The notes below the pieces were generated by a model, which was not told where the DNA came from, ran no database searches, and saw nothing but the letters and a program-made list of their open reading frames with translations. From JAXLYE01 sp046351595 (GTDB lineage: Bacteria; Myxococcota_A; Polyangia; Palsa-1104; JAEUJZ01), in assembly GCA_046351595.1 (NCBI GenBank), contig JAXLYE010000003.1:62001-126000 (forward strand): a stretch of 64,000 nucleotides of DNA, given 5' to 3'. Positions 54,996 through 63,151 of this stretch are shown here, in pieces. A program made the position numbers and the translations under genes. The number at the start of each line of letters is the position of its first letter. The first letter of the stretch is position 1.

Positions 54996-56403
54996 GCGAG
55001 GCGCGACAAAGACCGCCCAGCCGCCCCGGGCCCGGCCGGACGACGCGGCCCCGAACGCCGCCCCGAAGGCAGCCACGACCGCCGCCCCGCGCGGCCTCCT
55101 CCTCGAGGAGAACCACGACCTGCCGCTGTGCCGCATCCAGGTCGTCACGCGCGTCGGCGCGGCCACGGACATCGTCGAGCGCGGCAAGCACCCCGCGACC
55201 AGCGACCGCGGCCACACCGGGCTGTGCAACTTCGCGACCGAGCTGATGCGCCGCGGCGCCGGCGGCAAGAGCCGCGCCGATCTCGACGAGGCGATCGACG
55301 CGCTCGGCGCCAGCCTGCAGGTCCTGTGCTGGCACGACCTGGTGCTGTTCAAGGTGACGGCGCTCAAGGACAACATCGACGCCGCCTGCCGCCTGCTGGC
55401 CGACGTGCTCCTGCGCCCGGACTTCACCGAGGACGAGGCCGAGCGCCTGCGGCGCGAGCTGGTCGCCAGCCTGGACGACCTGCGCGACGACGACGGCAGC
55501 CTGATGCACCGCTTCTTCGACCGCGCGATGTACGGCGACCACCCCTACGGCCGGCCGGTCGGCGGCACGCGCGACAGCATCGAGAGCTACACCATCGCCC
55601 AGGCGCGCGCCTGGCACCGCCACTACATCGTCGACGGCAACCTGCTGTTCGGGGCGTCCGGCGACCTGACCGCGGACGAGGCCAACCGGCTGGTCGAGCG
55701 CCACTTCGGCGCCGAGCTCTCGCACGGACCGCGGCGCGAGATGCCGATCGCGGGCCTCTCACCGCGCCGCGGCCGGCACGTGCTGATCGTCGACAAGCCC
55801 GAGCGCACGCAGTCGCAGATCCTCATCGGCCAGCCCGGGCCGCGCTGGGGCGAGCCGGACTGGCTGCCGCTGCGCGTGTCCACGACCGCGTTCGGCGGCA
55901 CCTTCACGGCGCGGCTGATGAACGAGGTGCGCTCCAAGCGCGGCCTGTCGTACGGCGCCAGCGCCCGCCTGGGCAACGGCCGCGGCGAGCGCGCCCTGTA
56001 CGCCCACGTCTTCCCCTCGGCCGAGCAGACGCCCGAGACCATCGAGCTGGTGCTGCGGCTGTACGAGGAGTGGGCAAAGGAGGGCCTGCGCCCGGGAGAG
56101 CTCGACTTCGCCAAGAGCTACATGCAGAAAGGCCACGCCTTCTCGGTGCAGACCGCGGAGGACCGGCTGATGCTGCGCACGAACCTGCTCCTCTGCGACC
56201 TGCCGGAAGAGAACATGCGCACCTTCCCGGCGCGCGTCGGCGCCGTCGACGAGGCGGCGGTGAAGCGGGCGATGCAGCGGCTGACCCCGGACGGCCTGCT
56301 GATCACGCTGGTGGCGACGGCGAAGACCCTGGAGCCGGCGCTGCGCGCCCTGCCCGCCCTCAAGGACGCGACCTTCGAGGTCGTCCCCTACGACAGCTTC
56401 TGA
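54988..56403 (+). CDS. M16 family partner protein, zinc site lost
   Basis: About 471 residues with the M16B fold but without the HxxEH motif: the equivalent segment reads NFATELMRRGAGG, so neither His is present. It keeps the partner-type R/Y signature SKRGLSYGASARLG, used by the inactive subunit of two-gene M16B enzymes to bind substrate near the active site of its mate. The ATG at 54988 overlaps the preceding stop by 8 bp. Low-complexity Ala/Pro/Thr N-terminus. With the upstream gene it should make an active/inactive heterodimer. Confidence 0.92.
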   Translation: MTKRGATKTAQPPRARPDDAAPNAAPKAATTAAPRGLLLEENHDLPLCRIQVVTRVGAATDIVERGKHPATSDRGHTGLCNFATELMRRGAGGKSRADLDEAIDALGASLQVLCWHDLVLFKVTALKDNIDAACRLLADVLLRPDFTEDEAERLRRELVASLDDLRDDDGSLMHRFFDRAMYGDHPYGRPVGGTRDSIESYTIAQARAWHRHYIVDGNLLFGASGDLTADEANRLVERHFGAELSHGPRREMPIAGLSPRRGRHVLIVDKPERTQSQILIGQPGPRWGEPDWLPLRVSTTAFGGTFTARLMNEVRSKRGLSYGASARLGNGRGERALYAHVFPSAEQTPETIELVLRLYEEWAKEGLRPGELDFAKSYMQKGHAFSVQTAEDRLMLRTNLLLCDLPEENMRTFPARVGAVDEAAVKRAMQRLTPDGLLITLVATAKTLEPALRALPALKDATFEVVPYDSF

Positions 56404-56485
56404 CCGGCTCCGGTCCGAGCCCGGCCTGCGCGCTCGGCGCCGGCCCTCTTTCTGAACGAATCCCTGCCCCTTATCCACGCGGCGG

Positions 56486-56507
56486 TCGCCCATAAATGAA
56501 TGGGCGA
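56486..56507. promoter_or_regulatory. Inverted repeat upstream of the amidase-like gene
   Basis: TCGCCCAT (56486-56493), spacer AAATGA, ATGGGCGA (56500-56507): 8-bp perfect arms, 6-bp spacer, about 145 bp before ATG 56651 and 83 bp after the M16 stop. Could be an operator or part of a terminator. Confidence 0.45.
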
Positions 56508-56650
56508 TTCGCTATTCCTTCGGGCGCGGACCGGCAGCCACGGCGTATTGCGCCCTTACGATGGCGCGGCGGCATACCGCTTGCTGAGCCCCTGCTCGCT
56601 CCGCAAGCTCTCAAGAGGCTGTCGCAGGGCGGCAGTAGAAGGAAGGGAAC

Positions 56651-57208
56651 ATGAAGACGGTCTGGCTCAAGGGCGACTACGTCGGCACGCACGACCGGCA
56701 GCAGAAGGCCAAGGACGCGGGCTGCAGCTGCGTCATCGACTTCCACTTCAACTCGTTCACCGGCGGCACCGCGTTCGGCGGCGAGTGCTTCTTCAAGAGC
56801 GGCTGCGCGCGCAGCAAGCAGCTGGGCGGCGCCGTGCTGCAGGCGTTCACCGACAGCGGGCTGCCGCTGCGCCGGCACGACACGCTGCAGCCGGCGCACG
56901 GGACCGCGGCGGGCTTCATCGACTACTACCACTGCCCGGCGATCCTCTTGGAGCCGCTATTCCTCAGCACGCAGAAGCAGGCCGAGTGGCTGCACAACGA
57001 GGCCAACGCGACGCGCCTGGCCGAGAGCGTGGCGCAGCGGCTGCGCGCGCTGCTCGGCGACGACGAGGTCGTGGGCCTGAGCGTCGGCCACCGCTACAAG
57101 ACCTCGGTGCGCGATGAGGGCGCCCCCTGCGTCGAGGGCGACAGCGAGGCCGATCACGCGCAGCGCATGGCCGAGCGGGTCGAGGCCGCGCTGCTGCGGG
57201 CGCGCTAG
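56651..57208 (+). CDS. Short N-acetylmuramoyl-L-alanine amidase-like protein lacking the first zinc ligand
   Basis: 185 residues resembling the C-terminal two thirds of Amidase_3: GTHDRQQKAKDAGCSCVIDFHFNSFTGG corresponds to the R-x2-xAN...ISxHxN block with His32, and PAILLEPLFLSTQKQAEWL to the catalytic-Glu block with Glu101. The N-terminal GHGG strand that supplies the first zinc His, and the following Glu ligand, are missing. AAGGAAGGGAAC precedes ATG 56651, and an in-frame stop codon lies 10-12 bases upstream of it, so the protein cannot be extended without a frameshift. The last about 40 residues are extra. Function as an active amidase is uncertain; it could be a binding or inhibitor relative. 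Confidence 0.72.
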   Translation: MKTVWLKGDYVGTHDRQQKAKDAGCSCVIDFHFNSFTGGTAFGGECFFKSGCARSKQLGGAVLQAFTDSGLPLRRHDTLQPAHGTAAGFIDYYHCPAILLEPLFLSTQKQAEWLHNEANATRLAESVAQRLRALLGDDEVVGLSVGHRYKTSVRDEGAPCVEGDSEADHAQRMAERVEAALLRAR

Positions 57209-57214
57209 CCGCCG

Positions 57215-57257
57215 CCCTGCCCTGCCTTGTCCCTGCCCTGCCTTGTCCCTGCCCTGC
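57215..57257. repeat. 16-bp tandem repeat CCCTGCCCTGCCTTGT
   Basis: Two perfect copies (57215-57230, 57231-57246) and 11 bp of a third, just after the stop codon of the amidase-like gene. Confidence 0.85.
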
Positions 57258-57481
57258 GCGGCCTTGCCTACCTTGACCCCGCCCTGTCGCTGCCCGCAGC
57301 GCCTGGAGCTGCCCTGGAAACAGCCGCCGGCACGCGCTGGGAACACCCGTAGCACGCTGGTAACGGACGTCGGACGCGGCGCCGGTGGACACGCCTGGAC
57401 CCGTGTGTCCCCGCGCGCCCGAGGCGCCTACACCGCGCGCATGCCAGAGCGCACACCGCTCAGGGTGCGCCTGACCTAGTT

Positions 57482-57499
57482 TTGGTCGAATGTGACCAA
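57482..57499. promoter_or_regulatory. Perfect dyad TTGGTC-N6-GACCAA
   Basis: TTGGTC (57482-57487), GAATGT, GACCAA (57494-57499). Its centre is about 115 bp upstream of the predicted sigma-54 transcription start, a normal distance for an enhancer-type activator site. Alternatively it may be a Crp/FNR-type autoregulatory operator. Further GACC/GGTC half-sites lie within 25 bp on both sides. Confidence 0.6.
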
Positions 57500-57579
57500 T
57501 GACTGCCTGGAATAGACCAGAACGACCCCCCATTTTGTGCCGTATGTCGCGTTCTCCGAGTGAGCGCCGCGGCCGGCTC

Positions 57580-57595
57580 TGGCACCCGCCTTGCT
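57580..57595 (+). promoter_or_regulatory. Sigma-54 promoter of the Crp-family gene
   Basis: TGGCACCCGCCTTGCT fits the -24/-12 consensus TGGCAC-N5-TTGCW exactly, with GG and GC 12 bp apart. Transcription should begin at about 57606, leaving a 5' leader of about 23 nt with GAGGAGA at 57616-57622 before ATG 57629. Confidence 0.75.
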
Positions 57596-57628
57596 GTAGA
57601 CCGCTCATCCCGTCGAGGAGACAGCACC

Positions 57629-58375
57629 ATGAGCCTCCCCCAGATGCCCGTTCGCGCAGCCGAGACCGAAACCGACACCGTGAAGACCTACGCGCGCCTG
57701 CTGCGGCAGTGTGCCCTTTTCCGCGGAGTCGCCGACAGCGAGATTGAGGAGCTGGCCAGCCGCGTCAGCCCCGCGCGCTACCGCGAGAGCGCGGTGATCG
57801 TGCCCCAGAGCGCCCCCGGCGAGCAGCTGCTCGTGATCTGCTCGGGCCGCGTCAAGGTCGCCATGTCCAACAGCAAGGGCCGCGAGGTCACGCTCGCGGT
57901 GCTGCGCCCCGGCGACGTCATCGGCGAGATGTCGGTGATCGACGGCTCCAGCCGCTCCGCCGAGGTGGTGGCGCTGAGCGACGTGTCCCTCTTGGCGCTG
58001 CCGCGCGAGGAGTTCCTCCTGCACCTGCGGCGCTCGCCGCAGACCTCCCTCAACCTGCTCGGCGAGATGGCGAACCGCCTGCGCCGCGCCAACGAGAACA
58101 TCGGCTCGCTGGCGCTGCAGGACGTCGAGGTCCGCCTGGTGCGCATGCTGGCCCGCCTGGCGCGCGACGAGGGCACCCTGAACCCCGACGGCAGCCTGGT
58201 CCTGCGCCGGCGCCCGACGCAGCAGGAGCTGGCCAACATGATCGGCTCCAGCCGCGAGACCGTCTCGCGCACGCTGGCCGCCATGGCGCGCCAGGGCCTG
58301 ACCATGACGCGCGGCCGCTCGCTGCTCCTGACCGAGCGCCTGCTGCGCCGCGGACAGGCCGCGGCCCAGGCCTGA
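57629..58375 (+). CDS. Crp/Fnr-family transcription regulator
   Basis: 248 residues. N-terminal cyclic-nucleotide-binding type domain (about 25-145) with GRVKVAMSN, PGDVIGEMSVIDGSSRSAEV; the GE (99-100) and RSA (109-111) residues match the cNMP phosphate cassette of CRP, and there is no N-terminal Cys cluster as in FNR. Long dimerisation helix (about 145-170) and a winged helix with TQQELANMIGSSRETVSRTLAAM (about 197-219). GAGGAGACAGCACC precedes ATG 57629. Predicted to be transcribed from a sigma-54 promoter. The gene converges on the type VI secretion cluster; a regulatory link is possible but unproven. Confidence 0.94.
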   Translation: MSLPQMPVRAAETETDTVKTYARLLRQCALFRGVADSEIEELASRVSPARYRESAVIVPQSAPGEQLLVICSGRVKVAMSNSKGREVTLAVLRPGDVIGEMSVIDGSSRSAEVVALSDVSLLALPREEFLLHLRRSPQTSLNLLGEMANRLRRANENIGSLALQDVEVRLVRMLARLARDEGTLNPDGSLVLRRRPTQQELANMIGSSRETVSRTLAAMARQGLTMTRGRSLLLTERLLRRGQAAAQA

Positions 58376-58388
58376 TCTTCCTGCCAGC

Positions 58389-58432
58389 GGGACTCCGACC
58401 GGAGGCGGTCCGCGCCCCTTTTGCGGAGTCCC
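58389..58432 (+). terminator. Long-loop hairpin after the Crp-family gene
   Basis: GGGACTCCG (58389-58397) pairs with CGGAGTCCC (58424-58432); 26-nt loop containing CCCCTTTTG. Located 14 bp after the stop codon; no T-run. Confidence 0.35.
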
Positions 58433-58548
58433 CTCGCGGGCGCATCAACGTTCCGGACTCCGGAGCCGGCCCTCCGTATTGCATTCCCAGAGCGCTTGGC
58501 TTGGCGCTCCCTCTCTTCTGGTAAGGTACGTCCCGCGGCGAGCGCGGC

Positions 58549-59010
58549 TCAGCGCTCCGGAGGACACAGATAGGTCAGCAGATCAGACTCGCTGCTGCTG
58601 ACCATTCGCTCGATCCCGTCCTCGCGGACGTGGCGCTTGATCTGCAGCGCGCCGACCGTACTTTGGACCAGGATTCCGATCCGCAAGAAGCCCTGCATCA
58701 CCAGCGGCCGCACGCGCAGCATCACCTTCTCGAACTCCGGCTCGTTGCGGCCCGGCGCCGCGCGCAGATCCACCAGCTGCACCATCCGGTGCCGCCCGGC
58801 GCGATCGAGGGCGCGGCTCACCTCCAGCCACCTCTGTTCAAGCTGCTCCGCCGACGTGAACGGGGCCGCGCTGCGGTTGATGCGCAGGAGGCGCAGCGCC
58901 GGGTCGATCAGCACCGTGAAGTGCTCGTTCCGGAGGAGCTCGTGCGCGGCCACGGCTTCCAGCTTAGCCCGCGGATCTGTGAGGCTCTGGAGGCTGTGAC
59001 CCAGATCCAA
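58549..59010 (-). CDS. Hypothetical protein downstream of tssL, possibly STAS-like fold
   Basis: About 153 residues, soluble. The alternating pattern FTVLIDPALRLLRINRSAAP, then RHRMVQLVDLRAAPGRNEPEF and a helix followed by RIGILVQSTVGALQIKRHVRE resembles a SpoIIAA-type (STAS) alpha/beta fold, but no family is recognised. The open frame starts with TTG at 59010, 8 bp after the tssL stop; a GTG at 58953 is another candidate start. It is the last gene of the tssJ-tssK-tssL unit in transcription order. Confidence 0.65.
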   Translation of the reverse strand: MDLGHSLQSLTDPRAKLEAVAAHELLRNEHFTVLIDPALRLLRINRSAAPFTSAEQLEQRWLEVSRALDRAGRHRMVQLVDLRAAPGRNEPEFEKVMLRVRPLVMQGFLRIGILVQSTVGALQIKRHVREDGIERMVSSSESDLLTYLCPPER

Positions 59011-59017
59011 AAAGGAG

Positions 59018-59857
59018 TCAGCGCGAGGCGCGCTCTGCAGACTGGACCTCGGGCCTTCGGCGCGGGGTCAGCTCCTCGAGCGCGGAGGCCACCGGGGCGG
59101 CCCCGAACGTCCAGATGAGGTGGGACGCGATCAGGTAGATCACCGCGACCGCGGCCAGCGACAGGAGCCACGGCCGCAGCTGCGGCAGAAGGCGCGGCGG
59201 CCGATCGCGCAGCGTATTCTCGTAAGCCGCGGGGAACAGCCGCGTATCCGGAGACAGCCCCGGGTTGCGCTGGAACAGCGAGGTAAAGAGCTGGTTCTGG
59301 TAGTGCTCGATCTGCGCGCTGCCCTGCAGATCCTCATAGCGCCCGCGGAACCCCAGCGCCAGCGCCATGTAGTACACGGTCGCGACGTCCGCGCGCATCG
59401 GGTCGCGGCTGGCGAGCAGCTGCTGCACGTTCTCGAAGAAGCGCGTGCCGGCGTCGTGCGAGTAGAACGCGTACTCCTCCAGGAGGTGGCTGTTCCAGTA
59501 GTCCTTGCCCGGCCAGGGCAGCTGCAGAAAGACCTCATCCGCCAGCGCGACCATGACGTACAGGACCTCGCGGAAGCGGCGCTGCTCGCGCGGGTCGCCG
59601 CGGCGCAGCACGGCCTGGGTCTTCTGCTCGATGAGCTCGCGCAGGGTGCGCTGGATCCGCTCGGCGCTGCCGTCGCCGGGGCGAAACTCCTGCGACTCCT
59701 CTTCGGCAACGATGTCGCTCTCTTGCACCTGCACCGAGTCCTCGTCCGCATCCGCGGTGTGGGGCTCGGCGATTTGCTGCCGCTGCCGCAGCACCTCGGC
59801 GTGGAACTCGCGGAAGCACTCGACCAGGAACTGGGTGTCCTGCGCCTCAGCGGCCAT
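59018..59857 (-). CDS. tssL: Type VI secretion protein TssL (DotU family), short form
   Basis: Inner-membrane component of the T6SS membrane complex. 279 residues with the DotU block VALADEVFLQLPWPGKDYWNSHLLEEYAFYSHDAGTRFFENVQQLL (residues about 118-160) and one C-terminal membrane helix (LLSLAAVAVIYLIASHLIW). There is no C-terminal OmpA-like peptidoglycan-binding domain. An acidic, Gln/Glu-rich insert (about 38-60) is unusual. ATG 59857 follows GGAGGGAA. It starts 20 bp after the tssK stop. Confidence 0.92.
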   Translation of the reverse strand: MAAEAQDTQFLVECFREFHAEVLRQRQQIAEPHTADADEDSVQVQESDIVAEEESQEFRPGDGSAERIQRTLRELIEQKTQAVLRRGDPREQRRFREVLYVMVALADEVFLQLPWPGKDYWNSHLLEEYAFYSHDAGTRFFENVQQLLASRDPMRADVATVYYMALALGFRGRYEDLQGSAQIEHYQNQLFTSLFQRNPGLSPDTRLFPAAYENTLRDRPPRLLPQLRPWLLSLAAVAVIYLIASHLIWTFGAAPVASALEELTPRRRPEVQSAERASR

Positions 59858-59877
59858 GATTCCCTCCGCACACCGGA

Positions 59878-61215
59878 TCACCACTTGTTGGCAACATACA
59901 GAGACATCTCCGCCGGCCGCACAAGACCCGGCTTCTCCGAGAAGTTTCCGACCATGAGCTGCTCGCCCGGCACGATGAAGTCCGGGCTCACGGTCAGCTG
60001 GAACAGGAGCGCGCCGCGTGTCGCCACCAGGCCCTCATAGCGCTCGATCGGCTGGCGCACGGCACCGAGCAGGCGGCGCTCGCGCAGCATGCGGAAGCGA
60101 CTGGTGGTCCCGATCAAGCAGCTCTGGATCCACTCCGTGATCTGCTGATCGCTGCTGCCCGGCGCGCCCTTGACGCCGAGGATGAGGACGCGGCTCTGCC
60201 AGTCGCGCTCGAACTGCAGCACGAACGTCCCGGCGTCGAGCTTGAAGGGAATGGCAGTGAACGCCTCGGAGATGCCCTCGTCGAGGGAGCGCAGGATGAA
60301 CTCGCTGACCGCGTCGAACGAGCGGCGCACATCGAGGTGATCGTAGGCCGGGAACAGGGGAGGTAGGAGCTGGCTGCCCACCGCCGCGATCTCGCCGGCC
60401 AGAGAGCAGAGCGCGACGTAGACGCAGTAGGGGTGGACGCGCCCGGTCGCGAGCAGCGCCTCGAACGGCAGGAGGTTCGCCGCGAGGCTGCCGATGAGCC
60501 GCTTGTTCTCTTCCAGGAGCGCGGGCTTGCTGGTGATCGCGGGCGAGCGGATGACCTCCAAAAGGTACGTCGCCTTCTCGCGCACGCGGCGGCTGATCCG
60601 GGCGCACAGCTCGCCGAGCGCGGAGTCGACCTCGACCACAAGGAGCGGCGGGATGTACTCGGCCGCGACGAAAGCGCCGTTCTTGTAGCGCACCGACAAC
60701 AGAGGCAGGCTGACGTAGCGCTGCGGCGGCGCGTCCGGCCCGGCGAGCAGGCGCAGGCGCGGGCGCAGGCGCGGGATGCGCAGCGGCTGCTCGCCCGTTG
60801 TCTCATCCGTCACAGAGTCACCCGACACCGACACGTACCGGCCGAGCTCTCCCTCCTGACCGCCGCCGCGCAGCTCGGCCGGGACCGCGAGGTGAAGGAG
60901 GATCGGCTCGTGCTTGGCCTGCTCGGTGACCGCGCGCAGATCGATCTGCAGCTCGGAGCCGGTGCCCGGCCGGAACGAGACGACCAGGCCGTCGGGCAGG
61001 ACCGCCTCGAGCTCGGTGATGCGCAGCGTGCCGCCGAACAAGAGGGTCGAGTCGAAGCGCAGCCGCACCACGCCGAAGTGAAAAGGCAGCCCGAGCGCCA
61101 GGTTGTAGTGCAGCAGCCGATCGCTGCGTGCGACCAGCTGCTGGAAGTGCTGCGGCGCCAGCAGCATGCCCTCATGCCACTGGATGGGTGCCGGTAGATC
61201 GTGCGCGCTTGCCAT
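59878..61215 (-). CDS. tssK: Type VI secretion baseplate protein TssK
   Basis: Links the baseplate to the membrane complex. 445 residues, normal length. N-terminal hallmark IQWHEGMLLAPQHFQQ, then the DUF876-type beta shoulder, a central helical bundle (LLEENKRLIGSLAANLLPFEALL) and the C-terminal beta domain (LPFKLDAG-like IPFKLDAGTFVLQFERDW). ATG 61215 follows AAGGAGC. Lies between tssJ and tssL as in typical T6SS operons. Confidence 0.95.
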   Translation of the reverse strand: MASAHDLPAPIQWHEGMLLAPQHFQQLVARSDRLLHYNLALGLPFHFGVVRLRFDSTLLFGGTLRITELEAVLPDGLVVSFRPGTGSELQIDLRAVTEQAKHEPILLHLAVPAELRGGGQEGELGRYVSVSGDSVTDETTGEQPLRIPRLRPRLRLLAGPDAPPQRYVSLPLLSVRYKNGAFVAAEYIPPLLVVEVDSALGELCARISRRVREKATYLLEVIRSPAITSKPALLEENKRLIGSLAANLLPFEALLATGRVHPYCVYVALCSLAGEIAAVGSQLLPPLFPAYDHLDVRRSFDAVSEFILRSLDEGISEAFTAIPFKLDAGTFVLQFERDWQSRVLILGVKGAPGSSDQQITEWIQSCLIGTTSRFRMLRERRLLGAVRQPIERYEGLVATRGALLFQLTVSPDFIVPGEQLMVGNFSEKPGLVRPAEMSLYVANKW

Positions 61216-61308
61216 CTAAGCTCCTTGTCCGTCCGGGCGCTCGCTCTGGCTGCCCTTCCCTCTTTGCACGGGGCGGGCCACGAGGGGCGCGCCGCTCCGG
61301 GCTCCGCT

Positions 61309-61728
61309 TCAGGGCGACAGCGTCACGCTGCGCGAGCCGAACGTGACCTGGACGGGCCTTGCGGTATCAAACACATAGCGGTGCGGGCTGGGCCCGCCGT
61401 AGTTCACGAACAGGATGCCCTGGCTGGTGCCGGCGCCGATCTTGTAGTCGAGCTGCGGCACCTGCTGGCCGGGGACGAACTCATAGTAGCTCTCGGTGAT
61501 CTCGCGGCGGTTGTCGCGCAGGAGCTGCTCGCGCTTGGCGAACCACTGCTTGGCCGAGAGCTCCATCACCTTCTGCTGCAGCGCTGGATTCTTTACGAAG
61601 ACCACCGAGAGGATCACGGGCGCGTTGCCGTTGGCGTCCGGAGCGATCGTCATCCGCACGGGCAGCGCGCGATTGCCGCAGCCGGCGGTGGCCAAAAGGA
61701 CCGGGAGAAGGAGCAGCGGCGCTCCCAT
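61309..61728 (-). CDS. tssJ: Type VI secretion lipoprotein TssJ-like
   Basis: Outer-membrane lipoprotein of the T6SS trans-envelope complex. 139 residues. Signal peptide LLLLPVLLATAGC ends in a lipobox (Cys18). Mature part fits the TssJ transthyretin-like pattern: NGNAPVILSVVFVKNPA, a helix with SAKQWFAKREQLL, and later VTFGSRSVTL. Sequence conservation is low in this family; the call rests on size, lipobox and position upstream of tssK. ATG 61728 gives the compact signal; the open frame extends 41 codons further. Confidence 0.83.
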   Translation of the reverse strand: MGAPLLLLPVLLATAGCGNRALPVRMTIAPDANGNAPVILSVVFVKNPALQQKVMELSAKQWFAKREQLLRDNRREITESYYEFVPGQQVPQLDYKIGAGTSQGILFVNYGGPSPHRYVFDTARPVQVTFGSRSVTLSP

Positions 61729-61761
61729 CTTCAGCCCGAGAACCGAGAGCCCGCGGCTATT

Positions 61762-61774
61762 TGCACGAAGTGCA
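61762..61774. promoter_or_regulatory. Inverted repeat TGCAC-GAA-GTGCA upstream of tssJ
   Basis: Perfect 5-bp arms and 3-bp spacer, 33-45 bp before the tssJ ATG; possible operator in the T6SS promoter. The 298-bp divergent region (61729-62026) is locally AT-richer but no clear promoter pair is recognised. Confidence 0.35.
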
Positions 61775-62026
61775 CCCGAGCAGCATCGGTGCAGATCCAG
61801 CACAGCAGTAAGCAGCAGCGCGCGCAGCAAGTTCCAAGCCCCCGATCGCAAATCCTACGTTACCCGATCACGCGCCGTCGCGAGGGAACTCTGCAAGACA
61901 AAGGAAATGTGGATCAATTCCGGGCTGTGATCGGGCTCGCTTGTGGATTCACTCTTTTCCTGCGTAACTCACTTGGTACTCTGATTCTCGGAGTGCGGAT
62001 TCCCATCAGGGCAGGGGGTCTCTCTG

Positions 62027-63151
62027 ATGGCGCACACGCACCGCGGACGGCATATGAAGTACGCGCTCAATGCACTCTCCTTGTCCCTTGCTCTCGCCGT
62101 TGGTGGTGTGCACAGCGCGCGCGCCGACAAGGGCGGGGCGGGCGCACAAGAGGAAGGGGCTCCTGCTCAGCTTGATCAGACTGCGGCAGGACACGAAGAG
62201 GAAGGCGCGCGGCTGTACCAGGCGCGCGAGTATGTTGCCGCGATCCGCCAGTTCACGGCCGCGTATAAGCTGGACCCGCAGCCCAGGTACATGCTGTATG
62301 TGGCGCAGGTGTACCGCAAGCTCGGGCTCGCGACAGAGGCTCTGGAGTACTACCAGCGCTACCTGCGGGACGAGCCCAAGCCGGACCCGCTCTCGCGCGC
62401 GGACATCCTGTCGTACATCGAGCAGGTGCAGGCGTCCCTGAACCCGGCCGCGCCGGTGCAGCGGCCGGCGCGCGAGCCCGCGCCGTTTCTGACCGAAGAC
62501 GAGATGCTCGATGCTGAGGAGCACTTCGCGCAGTTCGTGCGCGACTACAAAGAGGGCCGCAACGCCGCCGCGGTCGACCGCATGAACCAGCTCAAGGAGG
62601 TCTACCGCGCCCGGCGCGATCCGAACCTCCTTTATTACATCGCCAGCGCCTTCGATCAGGTGAAAAAGTCTGCCGATGCGCTGGAGTACTACCGCCGCTA
62701 CCTGGGGACGGAGCCGCCGGACAACCCGCTGCGGACGCGCGCCGCGGCCCGGGTGCGCGCGCTGCGCCCGCCGCCGCCCGGACAGAAGTACCTGTGGCCC
62801 AGCCTCGCGCTCGGGGCGGTGGGGCTGGCGGGCGTCTTGACCGGGGTCGGCCTGTACGTCCAGTCCAAGGACACGTTCGACCAGTTCGAGCGCGCGGTCA
62901 CCGAGGCCGAGAAGCGCACGCTGCGCGACCGCGGGCAGCCGCTCATCACCGGCTCGGCCATCGCGTACGGGGTCGGCGGCGGCGTGCTCGCGATGGCGCT
63001 GGGCTTCACGGTCGCGGCGATCAAAAAGGGAGTCCGGCAGAAGCCGGAGGTGTACCCGCGCGAGACCCCGGAGGAGGTCCCTCCGGCGCCCAGCGTCTCG
63101 GTCCTGCTCCACCCCGGCGGCGCATCGCTGGCGCTCGGAGGTACGTTCTGA
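62027..63151 (+). CDS. TPR protein with C-terminal membrane helices, second copy type
   Basis: 374 residues, unknown function. Signal peptide (ALNALSLSLALAVGGVHSARA), two TPR-containing segments (residues about 55-115 with EEGARLYQAREYVAAIRQFTAAYKLDPQPRYMLYVAQVY-type sequence, and about 165-230 with ALEYYRRYLGTEPP), and two membrane helices (YLWPSLALGAVGLAGVLTGVGLYV and AIAYGVGGGVLAMALGFTVAAI). Similar plan to the protein at 24094. The start could be the ATG at 62027 or 62054 (MKYALNALS). It overlaps the next gene by one base, so the two are co-translated. Confidence 0.83.
   Translation: MAHTHRGRHMKYALNALSLSLALAVGGVHSARADKGGAGAQEEGAPAQLDQTAAGHEEEGARLYQAREYVAAIRQFTAAYKLDPQPRYMLYVAQVYRKLGLATEALEYYQRYLRDEPKPDPLSRADILSYIEQVQASLNPAAPVQRPAREPAPFLTEDEMLDAEEHFAQFVRDYKEGRNAAAVDRMNQLKEVYRARRDPNLLYYIASAFDQVKKSADALEYYRRYLGTEPPDNPLRTRAAARVRALRPPPPGQKYLWPSLALGAVGLAGVLTGVGLYVQSKDTFDQFERAVTEAEKRTLRDRGQPLITGSAIAYGVGGGVLAMALGFTVAAIKKGVRQKPEVYPRETPEEVPPAPSVSVLLHPGGASLALGGTF

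Larger units (their letters stand above)
57209..57628. other. 420-bp regulatory region upstream of the Crp-family gene
   Basis: No gene. It contains a 16-bp tandem repeat, a TTGGTC dyad and a sigma-54 promoter, listed separately. Confidence 0.7.

Noticed and set aside
61790..61830. Sigma-54-like GG-N10-GC sequence upstream of tssJ (TGGAACTTGCTGCGC on the minus strand)
   Set aside because: The conserved TT of the -12 element is missing and the -24 element matches weakly, so it is not called a promoter.
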